DNA of 64,000 nucleotides from Mortierella sp. BCC40632 (lineage: Eukaryota > Mortierellomycota > Mortierellomycetes > Mortierellales > Mortierellaceae): assembly GCA_011634665.1 (NCBI GenBank), contig WAEK01000011.1:1296501-1360500 (forward strand). The letters are read 5' to 3'. A model generated the notes under the pieces. The model searched no databases, was not told the origin of the DNA, and saw only the letters and a list, made by a program, of their open reading frames with translations. Shown here piece by piece: positions 11,238-23,259 of this stretch. How positions within the stretch are numbered: position 1 is the stretch's first letter; the number at the start of each line of letters is the position of its first letter. The position numbers and the translations under genes are program-made.

Positions 11238-12000
11238 TCAACCCGAGTCGAATGTCATTGCGCCCAACAGAAAGACCGCCACGAAATAGACCGCGCTGGG
11301 AAACATGTGTTGTTTCAGCAGAGGCATTCCAAGATGCCACTCATAGTTAAAGGAGAGCGACCGTTTGGGATGCTTGCCTCGTCGTCCTTGCCGAATTCCG
11401 CCTTGCCTCCTTTTATCAACAACTGCCACAAATACTTCTTGGTCATAGGCTTCTATGCCAACGGAAAGCTCTTCTTTCATCTCAACTGTCACGTCAGTTA
11501 GTTCGACAGTAAACACAGAAACAGAAGGAACATTGCTGCTAAAAGCAAACTTGCCCTATTCAAGAACTCCTCACAAACAGGATTTCCGCAGGATTTTTTC
11601 CAAACGGAAGTAGGGTCATAGTCACTCATGCCCAGAGACCCGTGATAGTTTTTAGTAGTGGCTTTCTTCATGAACCTCTATTAGCCCTTGGTGGCGGGAA
11701 TCGAGTGAGTTTTCATACTATCCTGTTGTTCAAGCCTAAGGCCTGATACCTTGACTGACGATAGCGTCGAGAGTTGCGAGCTTCTGCATGCTGATTTACA
11801 GCCTCAAATGAAGGCTGATAATGGTTTGATGAAAGTAGCTTGCCCCACTGTGTTTCGCTCTGGCCCACGGTCGCTAAAATGATACATGAACAACCAGCAA
11901 TGGCGACAAAAGACAAAACTACATTGGTCCTGACTTCACGAGTGCCAAGCCGGTTTCTTCCCTTTATCCCAAGAAGATCTGAGAGTCGAGGAAGCTCCAT
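11238..12000 (-). CDS. Probable two-exon small membrane protein, family unknown
   Basis: Exon 1 is 12000-11750 (ATG start, donor GTATCA) and exon 2 is 11538-11238 (acceptor GCTTTTAG). The phases agree (exon 1 ends two bases into a codon), giving 183 aa. I see two hydrophobic segments: TNVVLSFVAIAGCSCIILAT at about residues 32-51, and SAVYFVAVFLLGAMTF close to the C-terminus. Between them is a soluble part with a basic patch (RRQGGIRQGRRGKHPKR). The start chosen is the first ATG of the long open frame. An alternative acceptor at 11625 also joins in phase and gives a 125-aa product with a different hydrophobic end. No family is recognised; existence rests on open frame length, phase-matched splice sites and plausible topology only. 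Confidence 0.45.
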
Positions 12001-13147
12001 AATTGGAGAGTTTCATTCTATATGAATAAGAGTTGAACTCGATTGACAAGGCCGGTCCACTCAATATATTAGCGCTTAAATGTCTCCTGAAGTATGAAGC
12101 ATGGCTTGTGGATTCAGTGATCCTGTAACCTCTTATGTAGCCCAACAGTTTCAAGGTTAGCTGGTATCTTTGTTGTAGCTAGAACCAGGAACATCAGTAC
12201 CAGACTTTCTATCGTGTGTTCCAATATAGACATTTGACGCCTGCTTCATGTAAACTAATGTGGCCCTTAGTAATGGTGCCTCTACTCTTTTAGGCTAGAG
12301 GCGTAATTGTTTCTGGCGTGGCTCTGAGCAGTCGCCTCCTTGTGGACAGCCCAGTGACCTCTTTCCTTCACTTCTGTCCTCCAGTACAGTAGTTGATCTG
12401 TCACAACAGCAACACGACATTGAGTGAGACTAAGGTGTTCAGCAGAATGAACCTCACACATCCCATACTTCTGTAACATTCGCTTTTGCCCCCAAGTTAT
12501 AGTTTACCTGAAGGAGGAATTATTCGTCCGAAAGGATAGCGTGATGGACATCATAAAGGTCAGTTGAGATGATGTAATGACTTCTAAAGAGTATTAACCA
12601 ATGTAGAAGCGCGACAACACTTGACTTTTACTGACAAAATGAAGGTCATGTCTTCTTCTGATTTTATAGTTTTCTCCGCAAGGAGGAGGACAGTTCCGGA
12701 GAAAAGCTACCCAACGAACCGATCCTCTGGTTGTAGACGGAACGTTTTCAGTGGGAGATAACAGGGTCGAACTAATCCGGGATAAGGTCAAAGAGGTATT
12801 CAAATAAACAACAAGAACATTGACTCCCAGGCGTTGCCTTTTTTTTCATTAAGACGATGGAACTTGGGTTTACTGGCGCAACGGTTTGAGCACAAAGTTT
12901 TTAAACTCTGGAGATTCAACTTTGGTGTTACGGACCCGTCATTCTTTGTGATACAATGATGGATGAAGCTATTCTTCCAGCGACACCTCCACAGCTAATG
13001 ATACTTCAGATGCATATCGCTAACATTCGAAAGTCTGTCTGGCGGCCGCCATTGACCCCATCCGATCAACCCATCATCGGATCAAAGAACTCCCCCCTCC
13101 AGAACGCATAAGTGATCATTATTACTTTTTTTTTTCCTTTGTTCGCG

Positions 13148-13197
<50 letters not shown>

Positions 13198-13228
13198 GTG
13201 TAGCTCTAGGGTTATGAATAACTAACTA
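12001..13228. other. Spacer upstream of the small membrane protein candidate and downstream of LETM1
   Basis: About 1.2 kb with balanced base composition and only short open frames (12282-12479, 12594-12803 on the minus strand), none with a start, splice signals or homology I trust. It ends with an AAT repeat at 13149-13195, just beyond the LETM1 stop. Confidence 0.5.
13149..13195. repeat. (AAT)n trinucleotide microsatellite
   Basis: About 15 perfect AAT units, 34 bases downstream of the LETM1 stop codon, so probably in its 3' untranslated region. Confidence 0.97.
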
Positions 13229-13674
13229 CTAGTCATCCTTCACAACATCCTCCTTCTTAAGCTTCTTCTCTGCTTCATCGGCCTTGCCACTCACACCAGC
13301 GGGCTTCTTGCCCTCTACAAGCACACCTGTTCCTTCTTCAGACTCGACCAAGTCGGCCAATTCGACAATATGGCTCAGCAAAACAAGACCATCTCCATCC
13401 ACGTCCAACTTCTTCACAATCTGCTTGATGTTATCCGCGTCGGGAGCGTGCTTAATCACCTTGAGTGCCGACTCAATATCTGCAACTGTCAACTCACCAC
13501 GCTCGTTAGCTTGGAAGGCCTGCAGTTTGTTGCCATCGGCATCATAAGCCTGCAATTCCTGGTCCAGCTTGGCAATCATCTTCTCCAGGCGAGTTCCCAA
13601 TCGTCGCGAAACCTTGTGTTCGTTTCTTTGCACCTGAGCCAACTCTTCGATGTCCTGTTGCGCATCAGCAATTG

Positions 13675-13713
<39 letters not shown>

Positions 13714-16172
13714 GAGTAACTGGAGAGTCATACCTTGATACCCACCTACTTTTTTTCCCCCTGATAAGCAACCGCTTTCGTAAATTTTCTTATTCTTACC
13801 TCCTTGTACTCCATACGATCCTCCTTGAGATCTTCGAGCTCCTCACGCTCCTCCAAGAATGCAGAACGAGAAGACATAATGCACAAAGCCTCACGGAGCT
13901 CAAGCAACTGCTCCTCCGTCATCTTGGCCTTATCCTCGTCCTCCGTAGCGCTTGGCACCGCTGGCTCAGCCTGGGCTGGCTCCTTGATCGCAGAAGCAGC
14001 TCCTTTAGTGACTGGTGCAGCAGCCTTCTCCGCCTGTGCTGCTACCTGCTCATCCGTCAACAATTCTGAGACAGACTTGGTAGGTGCGGCAGGTGCTGGC
14101 TGTGTCGATTTGTCAAATGTGAGTACTGGTGTAGGCTTCTCGGGTGTTGGCGTAACAATAGGTTCGGCTGCCTGTTGCTTCTGCTTCTCCAACTCCTCAG
14201 CTTCCTTCTTGAGTCTCGCCTCTTCCTTGCGGGCCTTGCGGGCCTTCTCTTCCTTTTCTTCTTGAGCCAGTTCATCTGCAATCAGCTCTTCCTGTTGTTC
14301 CAAAACCTCAAGCTTCTGCTGTGGTGTCGCGGCACCCTCCAATTCGGAAACGTGAAGTTCTGTCTCTGTCAAAAGGCTGTCTGGGAGCGAAGACAAGGTG
14401 GCCTGAAGGGCCTCGGCAGGTGTGGCATGGTCCTTTCCGTCCGAGAATGAGAAGGCGCGAGAAAGGATCAACAAAGATGAAGGCACCTGGTGGACAAGGT
14501 TGAGTTCCAGCCATTGTGAGAGCTCGCTACGAAGGCGCGCTGGCGATACGCCTCCTGTCCGGATACCACGCGACTGACATGCTGCCTGCAACTCACGAGT
14601 TGTCAAAGAGTCTACTCCTTCAGCCATGATCAGCTATCCAAAACGGTAGATGCGTAGGTCAATACAATTGCTCTAACACCTCCAAAAAAAAAAAAAGTCA
14701 TAGATCCGTCCTGTACCTTATCATCCTGCTTAATGGAGCTCATCTTGTTACGGATCTGGTATCTCAAAAAGTTGTCTGTTCCAAAGGCATTGAGGTTCAT
14801 GTACCGACACATAGAGACCAACTGAGGTCTCGTCAAGTTATCCAAAGTCAACTCATCATGGAAGAGCTTGGCCACCTGGATCATCTCTTCAGTCGAAGCC
14901 TGCTCGCCTGTTGTTCGGACCTTGCGGAAAAAGTCACCAAACTCCTTGACGGCCTCAGCGCGCTGCGAGCCGGGAATACCGGATTCTTCAATAGTCTCCT
15001 GCAAGAACTTGGCCATTTCAAGACGCATCTTGAGGAGCTTGCGTTTCTTTTCTTCCTCTGCAAACTTGTCCTCAAAAGTCGATGGCAGCATGTTAGGGAA
15101 GAGCTTCAATGCTACGGGGAGAAGGAATTCCATGAAAGGCACAATGATAAAGACTGAGAACGGGATCAATCGCATTAAGTCTCCTGTTGTTCTTCTCAGC
15201 TATATCAGAAATAAAGGTAAACACACAAATGAAATCAGGATTAGCAAGACGGTCGTGTCACAGAACAATTTTTTTTTTTTGTCCATCTCAACCTACCCAA
15301 CATGACCCCAAAAAAGAGAGGAGGAAAAAAGAGTCACTCTACTTACCTGGCGCTGCTCACGGCGGGTGAGTTTGTTTCCTTTCAACAATCGACCTGCAAG
15401 CTTGGTCGAGATCTTGATCTCTTTGCCGAGCAACTTGGTGCCGTGCCAGTAATGGACCATCTCGGCCTTGAATCTCTCCCAAAGCGACTTCTTGGGCGTC
15501 GCTACCGCACCTTCACCCACAATTCCTGCTGCTGCTTCGCTGGCCTCTTTAGCAGCCTTGGCCTTGGCCATCTCTGCAGATCGCGAGACAAGTGTCTCCT
15601 TCTCGACAGCTGACTTGAGCAAAGGCTGTGAAGAGGCAGTTTGTTGCTCCGAAGCACGGAGGAGTCGCAGTGTGGTAGGAATGCGAGGGAAGGGGGAGGA
15701 CTGGAAGGATTGGTGGGTAGAACTATGCAAGCTGTTGTAACGGAGACCAGATCCGCGTGGACCTGTGGGCATCACCACAGCCTGGACCTTGACGGAACGA
15801 TAGTAGGGCGTAGAGACACTCACACGCATGGCCGAAGCATAGCCTCCAGCTATTGGGGCAGAAAGACAGAGAGGGAGAGAGAGATAGAAAGAGAGAGCCA
15901 TGCCCAAGAATCAAAGGTCGTATTAATACCATGGGCCGCAATGTTTCAAATCGTGGGAGGATTCCGCTTGGCTTGTGCTCATGAATCCGTCGGTGCGGTG
16001 AATGGCTCCCTTTCTTTCTCTCATGGTCGAATCGCTCCCTAATGGGAGGAAATCAGGCGACCAGAACTGATCAGGGCCAGCTCGCTCTCTTCGAGGCAAT
16101 TCCATCCGTACCTGGGAATCCCCTCGCGGAAGAAATGCCGACGCGGGCTGTAGGCGCAAGAGCGTGGTACAT
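13229..16172 (-). CDS. LETM1: LETM1/Mdm38-type mitochondrial inner-membrane cation/proton exchange protein
   Basis: The family maintains mitochondrial K+/H+ (and Ca2+) balance and binds mitoribosomes at the matrix side of the inner membrane. Exons are 16172-16112, 15849-15347, 15199-14717, 14633-13800 and 13654-13229; all phases agree, giving 768 aa. Residues 1-21 are Ala/Arg-rich (MYHALAPTARVGISSARG), typical of a matrix-targeting signal, and exon 1 ends there. One membrane segment (LIPFSVFIIVPFMEFLLPVA, about 199-218) is followed by the family hallmark LPSTFE at about 226-231 and the ribosome-binding-like domain. A long Glu/Lys/Arg coiled coil covers about 450-660. The C-terminus holds a degenerate EF-hand and a better one (DVDGDG at 711-716) with His rather than an acidic residue at loop position 12. 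The last intron carries a GA repeat that forces the acceptor to CAACAG at 13655. It is divergent from TMA7 across 658 bases. Confidence 0.95.
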
Positions 16173-16830
16173 GGCACTTCTTTTCCGGGAACTGTAAAAA
16201 AAAAAAGTAACTCGGAGGGTTTGGGTCAGACACGGACAAACACGGACAGAGGAAGAAGGATGCAGAGGAATAGGGAGTGGAGAGAGGAATGAAGAGAAGG
16301 AAGGGAGTAATGTACAAAACAAACGAATGTTCAAGGCAGGGAGGGAGAGAAAGAGACTGGCGCGGAAATGAAGTTGACCCGGAACGAGCAGAAGAGCGGA
16401 ACAATAGAGAGAGTGCAAGCTCAATAATGGGTCTATCTGCCTGCGCGATCCGCACAGTGGCTTGGTGGCCGCGTCGAGTCTCCAAATTTGGTGAAAAAGC
16501 AATGTTCTCGACAGGGCATTAAACAAAGGTTCGAGAGCTTCAATATGTGTATGTGAGGAGAAGGGGAGGAAGGCTAAAGTCGACGGGCAATCAGCGAGTA
16601 GGCTTCACTGTAGGTTTGCACCAAAAGATCCTATTTTCTTGGTGCAGCTTGAACAAGGGCGTCGGGCTTCCTCAGGGTTCCGACATCATATCAAAATCTT
16701 TCTACGGCAGCCAAGCCAAGCCCGTGATCACATGACAGCTCTCAAGTGTTTTTTTTTTTATCTGCTCTTTTGCTGTTGTTCTCTCCTCACACCATCCTTT
16801 CACTCACCCTTTTACCCATCAGAACAAACC
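16173..16830. promoter_or_regulatory. Shared divergent spacer of LETM1 and TMA7
   Basis: 658 bases separate the two start codons. The LETM1 side is pyrimidine-rich on its coding strand (a probable leader). The TMA7 side has poly(T) and CT-rich sequence (16748-16828) directly before its ATG. No TATA box stands out. Confidence 0.5.
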
Positions 16831-17346
16831 ATGTCCGGACGTGCTGGAGGCAAAGCCAAACCCCTCAAGGCCCCCAAGAAGAAGGCTGTCGATCTCGACG
16901 ATGTAAGCAATGGATTCTTCAAGCTGCTCTTTTTAGCATTTCTTCAATGTTAGCTTTGGAAGTCAAAATAGGAGTCGATGGCACGCAAAAATCGCAATGG
17001 ACAAAAAGAGACCCTCTCCCTTCCATGTGCTCAACTGCCCATCATCAAAATGGCCAATGTTTATTCTATTGCTTGCTCACATGCTGTATTCTTCACGGTT
17101 TTCTATGGCAACCACAGGATGATCTCGCCTACAAGGCCAAGTTGAGAGAGGAGCAGGCCAAGCTCAAGGAGATGCAAACCAAGGCCGCAGGAAAGGGCCC
17201 TCTGCGTACGTACTCACTGACTATCTGCTCCGCCTCCATGCTCACGTCTCTATTTGTCCAATGCTAATATCCCCCCCTTTGCTTACCAACTTTTTTTTTT
17301 TCTTCTCATAGTTGGTGGTGGAATCAAGAAGAGTGGCAAGAAGTAA
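16831..17346 (+). CDS. TMA7: Translation machinery-associated protein 7
   Basis: Small basic ribosome-associated protein conserved in eukaryotes. Exons are 16831-16902, 17118-17205 and 17312-17346, with donors GTAAGC and GTACGT and acceptors CCACAG and CTCATAG. The product has 64 aa, the length usual for the family. The N-terminus MSGRAGGKAKPLKAPKKK, the central Lys/Glu/Gln helix and the C-terminus KAAGKGPL then GGGIKKSGKK are the family's hallmarks; the last junction rebuilds GPLLGGG. Two introns in a 195-base CDS show how intron-rich this genome is. Identification is secure because all three exons match the family in order. Confidence 0.97.
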
Positions 17347-18869
17347 ATTGATGAGGAGTCAGAAGCATAGCATAACAGGACAGCAGGAGCTACCCTTTTT
17401 TTTTTATTTTTTTTGTACCCATCAATGCCGTGTGTGCACTCGTATGCAACTGAGGCAGGACTTTGGATAGAAGCGATTGTCCCTGGCTGTCCAACAGCTA
17501 TGCGTGTGCTCCCTCTTGACCGCATAGAACAACGTTCAATTAAAGTATTAATAAAATGCCTCCATGTCCAATCTTTTATTCTTTTATTGTCCCAATCTTT
17601 CATGAACCGATGGCTATTCTATCGGCCCCAAAGGCGATCTAACAAGGGGTTCGATATTTAAGGACATTAGAAGCCTCGAAATTTGTGCAAGTGTACACCA
17701 TTAAGCACTGGGAGAGAACTCTTTTGATGTGTAACAGATCAAGATAGTCACAAAGAGCCGCAACCCTGGCTTTACTGAGAGTCAGTTCAATTTGTTGCTA
17801 GGCTCCATCTCTGTGTCTCTCCTTATCCTGGTTCTAGTCTGCCTACATTCGATTCAAGAGTGACTCTGGTGTGCCTGATAATCATCTGGAGGTCAAGGTT
17901 TAGAAACTATCAACTTGAAGAGAATTTTCAACGCTCAGTCGTTATAGGGTCTTTACTCTCGGACAGCAGAGGAGAAAGGATAAGTGAAAATGATCCAGCG
18001 GACCATTCATCGCCCAGAAACCATACCCTGGTAAAAAGACTTTTTTATTATTTTTCTTCCAAAGAATGGACGAACCAAGTTAAAACCGATACTAATATGA
18101 TTTAACTCGACCATGGTAATAAGGAATCATTTGGCAGTATAAAGGCCAAAGCCCATGCAAACAGCAAGAAGAACTATCCCAACTCGCAGGTCATATGCAG
18201 CTATGAAACAAGGGCCTCAAGGGTCAAGGTAAACTGTAGTAATGAGTTGATATCATATGGCCACCCCAAAAAAAAAGCACTGTCCCTCTTCCAACCAATA
18301 ACACCTCTCAAAGCTCTGTTATGCTTCTTTTTTTTTTTTTTTAAATAAATATGTAAAAAAAAAAAACGTCCAACTTCTCCCATCGAGATAGGAATTCCCG
18401 ACTATCAACTCGGATGGCCAATTTGTATGAATAGAGAAAGGGAGAAGAAACGACGATCGGTCTGTTGCGCATTTTTTTTTTTTAATCTGTTCTCTTGAAG
18501 CTATGCAAGCTGAAAGAACATCCAGGGTGCTACCAAGCTCAGAAAAATGCGCAACAGAAAATGGCCCCTGCTGTTACAAATATGCACTCAAAACTGGTGC
18601 ATTTGAAAAGAAAGAATTCCTCATATCCAAAGGAGGATCAAATCCTGCAGTCAATGTATTAAAAAAAAAAAAGCACGACAATCAAGGAACGAAAAAAAAA
18701 AAAGCGTTTGAGTGGGTTGCAGGTTTCCATGCAAAACGATCAATGTTTTATTCCCGCTCCAGCAAAAAAAAAGCCGACACCATGGAAGTCGAGTCAACAG
18801 CTCTGTTTGGAATGGATACCATGTCCTCAATTCTCCCTGTTTTTAGGCCGATTAATTTGTTGAAGATAT
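17347..18869. other. Spacer between convergent TMA7 and RPS28
   Basis: About 1.5 kb holding both 3' ends. Poly(T/A) runs at 17395-17414, 18329-18342, 18355-18366, 18473-18483, 18661-18671 and 18698-18706. The open frames at 17413-17661, 17860-18105 and 18503-18907 (+) lack splice or family support; the last is antisense to the RPS28 final exon. No gene seen. Confidence 0.6.
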
Positions 18870-20219
18870 TTAGCGGAGACGACGGGCCTCACGCTCAGAC
18901 TCCATAAGGCAGAGGATATCGCCTAAAAAGCGTACCGAAAAGAAAAGGATATGGAGCAAGGTTAGTTAATCAATGAACCACAAAAAAAAACGCCACTAAA
19001 AACCGTATTTTTCTGATAAACTCCATTATTCCATTCCAAAGTGTTGAGCTGTTTCTTTTCAATTTTTCGTGTTGGTCATGGCCATTCTCGAATGATAGGC
19101 GCATATCCTTATGGTAAGCCAAAAGGCAAAAAAGAAAAAAAGAAAATTGTCGGTAGTGATGGTAACAACTGGACATAGAGTCTCGCACTCCGAGTCAAGT
19201 ACTGACACTGAGTAACATGACTAGGTCCAGTTGTGTTTGCTGCACGATGGCACTTTGATCGATCTGCTCAGCCTCCGCCATGCAATTTTTTTTCCTGTTC
19301 TTTCCCTGCGCCTTCCACTGCCAAAATATCGCTGGTCGGAATTCTCATAACGTTTCTTCAGTTGAAAGGAAAAAAAAAAAAAAAAAAAAGAGAGAGAGAG
19401 AACATACCCTCACGGACGGGGCCCTTGACGTTACGGATGACGTTGCGGACGCTGTGGGGGTTGGAGGGGTCGTCGTTCAACTCGACCTTGACCTGGGTGA
19501 CACCACCACGAGAGCCAGTGCGGCCGAGAACCTTGAGAACCTTGGCGTGCTTGACAGGGGTCTTATCCTGTTAAGTATAGGGGGAAAAAATTGGCGATTG
19601 CAGACAATAGAGTGAGTTGGTGGAGTCGATAGACTGCTCAGGAGAGATATGGGGAGAGGAACGAGTCCTATCCTGCCTGTCGCAGGCGATTCCTCATCAG
19701 TATCCTGAATGCCTATGTCCCTGGGTTGTTGCTCCAAGATTCAAGTAGTCCAAAGGAATGTCATTGGACCGAGAACTGGTTGTAGGGTACTGGTCTGCCA
19801 TCGTTTCTTTTGTTATTACTGTTGCTGATGTTGCTCTCCAGACCTAGCTCCATTCGGGCATAGGTTCCCCATGACATCAAGTCATGATCTCCAGTTAGTG
19901 ACGCTCTCTGTTTAAGTCTACGAGTCAAATGGCTAGATCTCGATCGATAGATCATCTACTGCCCAGCCAGATGATGATGGATGTCTACATCTCTTCTGAA
20001 ATCGAACAAATCGAGTATGCTGATGATAGTGAGAACGCCTCGCCAGTAGTGTTTCCTGTAGACCAATGGCGCATGACCCAATGTATCGAGACGAGATCAG
20101 TGGCCAGATAGACGTATTGGGCGAGAGAATTGGTGGTGTGAACCGATGGATCGATCGATCGATATGTTGGCTTCTTCAACCCCATCCTTTTGTCAAAAAT
20201 CCTCCCGGGCCCATACCAT
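18870..20219 (-). CDS. RPS28: 40S ribosomal protein eS28
   Basis: Component of the small ribosomal subunit near the mRNA exit. Exon 1 is only the start codon (20219-20217) followed directly by GTATGG; exon 2 is 19567-19408 (acceptor TTAACAG, donor GTATGT); exon 3 is 18922-18870 (acceptor TTTTTAG). Phases agree and give 71 aa. The match is unmistakable: [31 protein letters not shown] and the terminal [10 protein letters not shown]. The length is 71 rather than the usual 67-69 because residues 35-44 ([10 protein letters not shown]) are longer than the family's short loop before IRNVKG. The single-codon first exon is inferred from ATG abutting a donor and from exon 2 beginning with D-K-T-P as the second family residue; another upstream ATG cannot be excluded. 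Introns are about 0.65 and 0.49 kb, the second with a poly(A/T) and GA tract. Confidence 0.93.
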
Positions 20220-20839
20220 GATTGAACCGTGGGTGGTGGCGGAAGAGAAGGGGAGTTCCACAGCGCCCCCGACGCTGTTCTAATTTTGAGTTTCGCCCTC
20301 CTTCCCTTCGCTCTTCCGAACAGAGCGAGAGGAACAGCTTACAGTCAACCCTTAAGCATCCTCTATGAGAACATTGATGAGGTGTGGACTGAAGTGTAGG
20401 CGACTCCTAGAATGAAGAGCTCGGCTTTGGATTCACCCGCAAAAACTTTCTTGATACACCTGGACACCTAGTCTACTTGGTCAAGCTGCGCACGCACGCT
20501 CAGCTAATTGCTAATTGCCCAGAGTAGTGCCGAACCTTTTTCCCGAGCTCGTATGATTCTTTTGCGACTGATGCCACATTCTCTTTCGTTTTTCAAACTT
20601 CAAAGGGACATTGAGCTGCTCTATCTTTCGATGCACGCCCACATGGATCGGCCCTTTCTTTTTAAGCGGGAAGAACTCCCAATGGTTTGTAAACACAACA
20701 GCCCACTCAACTTTCCCAAAAAAAAATATTGTAGTTATTTTTTTTTTCTTTAATTAAAATGCTATTAGAGTGCTATTCAAAAAAAAAAAAAAAAAACTGC
20801 AAGAGGGCAAAGGATGATTTACTCCGCAGGTTCCTTTGC
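20220..20839. other. RPS28 upstream region and ABC transporter 3' region
   Basis: About 0.6 kb. The part next to the RPS28 start is pyrimidine-rich on the RPS28 coding strand, as in fungal ribosomal protein promoters. The part next to the transporter stop has poly(A/T) runs (20718-20727, 20739-20748, 20780-20796). No gene seen. Confidence 0.55.
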
Positions 20840-23226
20840 TTATCGTCTGTCCCAGCGCACATACCGGATGGCAACCAAGACCATGATAATGTTGAATACA
20901 ACGTAAATCCAGACAATACCAAAGTTTCTCCATCGGTTGGCAAAGTCCATACTCAAGCCATGGTAAAAGTCTTGACCCTTTGAATACACACAGTATTCGC
21001 ATCCAGAGGTAGCGTTAGGGTTGTTGATATAGCCGGTAGCATGACTCAAGAATGTAGCTGCGTACTGGGCACAGGTTTGGCCCACAGGAACGTTAAAGAT
21101 CGAGTATTCGTCTCCTTTGCAGTGGACAGGAACGTCATGAAGCTGGACTGTGACAATAGCTTCAATGATGTAGTGGTAAGGGTCGAGCCAGTACATCCAG
21201 GAACTCCAGAACTTGGGCATGGCATCCTTGCTGATCATGACACCGCAGAAAAGGTTGAGGGCTGAGAAGATGAAGGGATTCAACAAAGCAGCGACTTGAG
21301 TCGAAGGCGTCAACGCAGCGATCAACTGACCAAGAGTGATAGCGAAAACACAGAAGATAATGACCATCAACCAAGTAAAGAAGGTCAAGATGGAACTAGT
21401 GACAAAGCCAACAGTCCAGTAAAAGATAACAAAGAAGACGGTAGCCGCAATAATGATGTATGGGATTTCAATCACCATGATCGACACCGCGAACGGGAGC
21501 CAGCCGTAGTACTTGCCCGCCAATTCACGGTAGTACCATTGGCGCTCCATGTGGAAGCGGGGCTCGACCATGTTGACAAGGAGGGAACCCATAACCATGA
21601 TCTGGAAAATAACGAAGACACGAGACTGGAGATCGACTCGAGAATCGCCAAGCTTGTAGAACGAGAAACCATTGAGGAGCGCAAAAATGATCATCATAAA
21701 GACACGACCAAAGTTGTACTCGGGCAGGCGCCAGTAAGTACGGGACATGCGACGGAAGACATACTTGAACTGAGTAGCGGTGTCGGAAGCGTACTCGAGC
21801 TCATGCTCAGCCTTAACTTCAGTTGGGTGTGAACCGCGCGTTTGCTTGATAGCCTCCAAAAGGTTAACCAATTCGGGAGATCCCTTCCAGATATCAGGCC
21901 AATTCAGGCTTGAATGACGAGCATTGACAACATCCAGGATGTATTCTGCAGGGTTGGCATCAGCGGCACAGGTAGGAGCACCATTTCGCTCAAAGTACTC
22001 AATCAACTTGGAAGAGTCATGACCCAACTCACCAAAGAAGACTGTCTTGCCTCCCTTGGCCAGCAACAACAAATCGTCAAAGAAGGCAAAGAGCTGGGAC
22101 GAAGGCTGGTGAATCGTGCAGAGAATGGCCTGTCCTTGATCGGCCAACTTGCGCATAAAACGCATAATGTTGTACGAAGCCTGGGCGTCCAATCCAGAAG
22201 TGGGCTCGTCCAGGAAGAGAAGCTTGGGCTTGGCGACCAACTCCACACCAATCGTCAGACGCTTGCGCTCTTCGACCGAGATACCGAAACCTGATTCCGT
22301 AGTTCCGACAAGGGCATCGGCAATATCCTCCATTTCAAGAATGTGGATAATCTCTTCCACATAGGCGTGCTTCTCGGCCTCAGAGACGTTAGCTGGCTGA
22401 CGCAAGTTGGCAGAGAATCGGAGGGACTCTCGGACAGTGCACTGAGGGACATGGACATCCAGCTGCTCGCAGTATCCTGTCGTACGTTGGAAATCGCGGC
22501 GAAGGGGCTCGCCATCGACCTCGATCTGACCTGTGACCCAACCAATGTTCTTACGCTGGGCAAGGACATCCAATAGAGTGGTCTTTCCGGCACCAGAGGA
22601 TCCCATAAGAGCTGTCATCGTACCGGGCTTGACCAAACCTGCGATATCTGTCAAAAGCTGCTTCTTGCCAGAAGGATCGGCCTTGTAGGGGACAACGTAA
22701 TCGAGGTTCTCCCAGGAGAAGACGGAGCCCTTGGCCATTTCCCTGACTTCAAATCCAGAGTTATCTCTCAAAGGAGCGCTGGAAGCTCCATCGTGCGTGG
22801 GAGGGGTAAGAGTTGAGACAGAGCCTCCAGGAGCAGACTCCTCATCTGGCTTCTTTTCCACCGTATTGGCTCCTCTCTTGAAAACGTTGGTCGAGAAACC
22901 ACCTTTGCCAAACTCAACCTTCTCGAGGGCAATACAGTTGATAAAGACAAAGAGAAGCCAGAACAGGAACACAGCCAGGATATCATACCACATTTGCCAG
23001 GTGCTGTAGCGGTATGCGGAGTAGAGATAATCAGAACCGTCGACGAAGGTGTTTCCAGGCCGGCCTCCGGGAAGGGTACAAACCTGATAAGTTGTATCCG
23101 TATAGGTAGGACCCTGGGGAACCATCGCATCTGAACAGTCAAAGGCAAGGCCTCGCATTTCATTTGACATTAGCGCCTTAAAAGCGTAGGCCAAGGGGTT
23201 GATCTATTCCACATTGAACAAACAAA

Positions 23227-23259
<33 letters not shown>

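Noticed and set aside
20784..20796. Poly(A) runs as transposon insertions near the ABC transporter 3' end
   Set aside because: Too short and without flanking duplications; better explained as 3' untranslated low-complexity sequence.
21296..21832. 178-codon plus-strand open frame
   Set aside because: Antisense to the second half of the PDR transporter; highly charged shadow translation.
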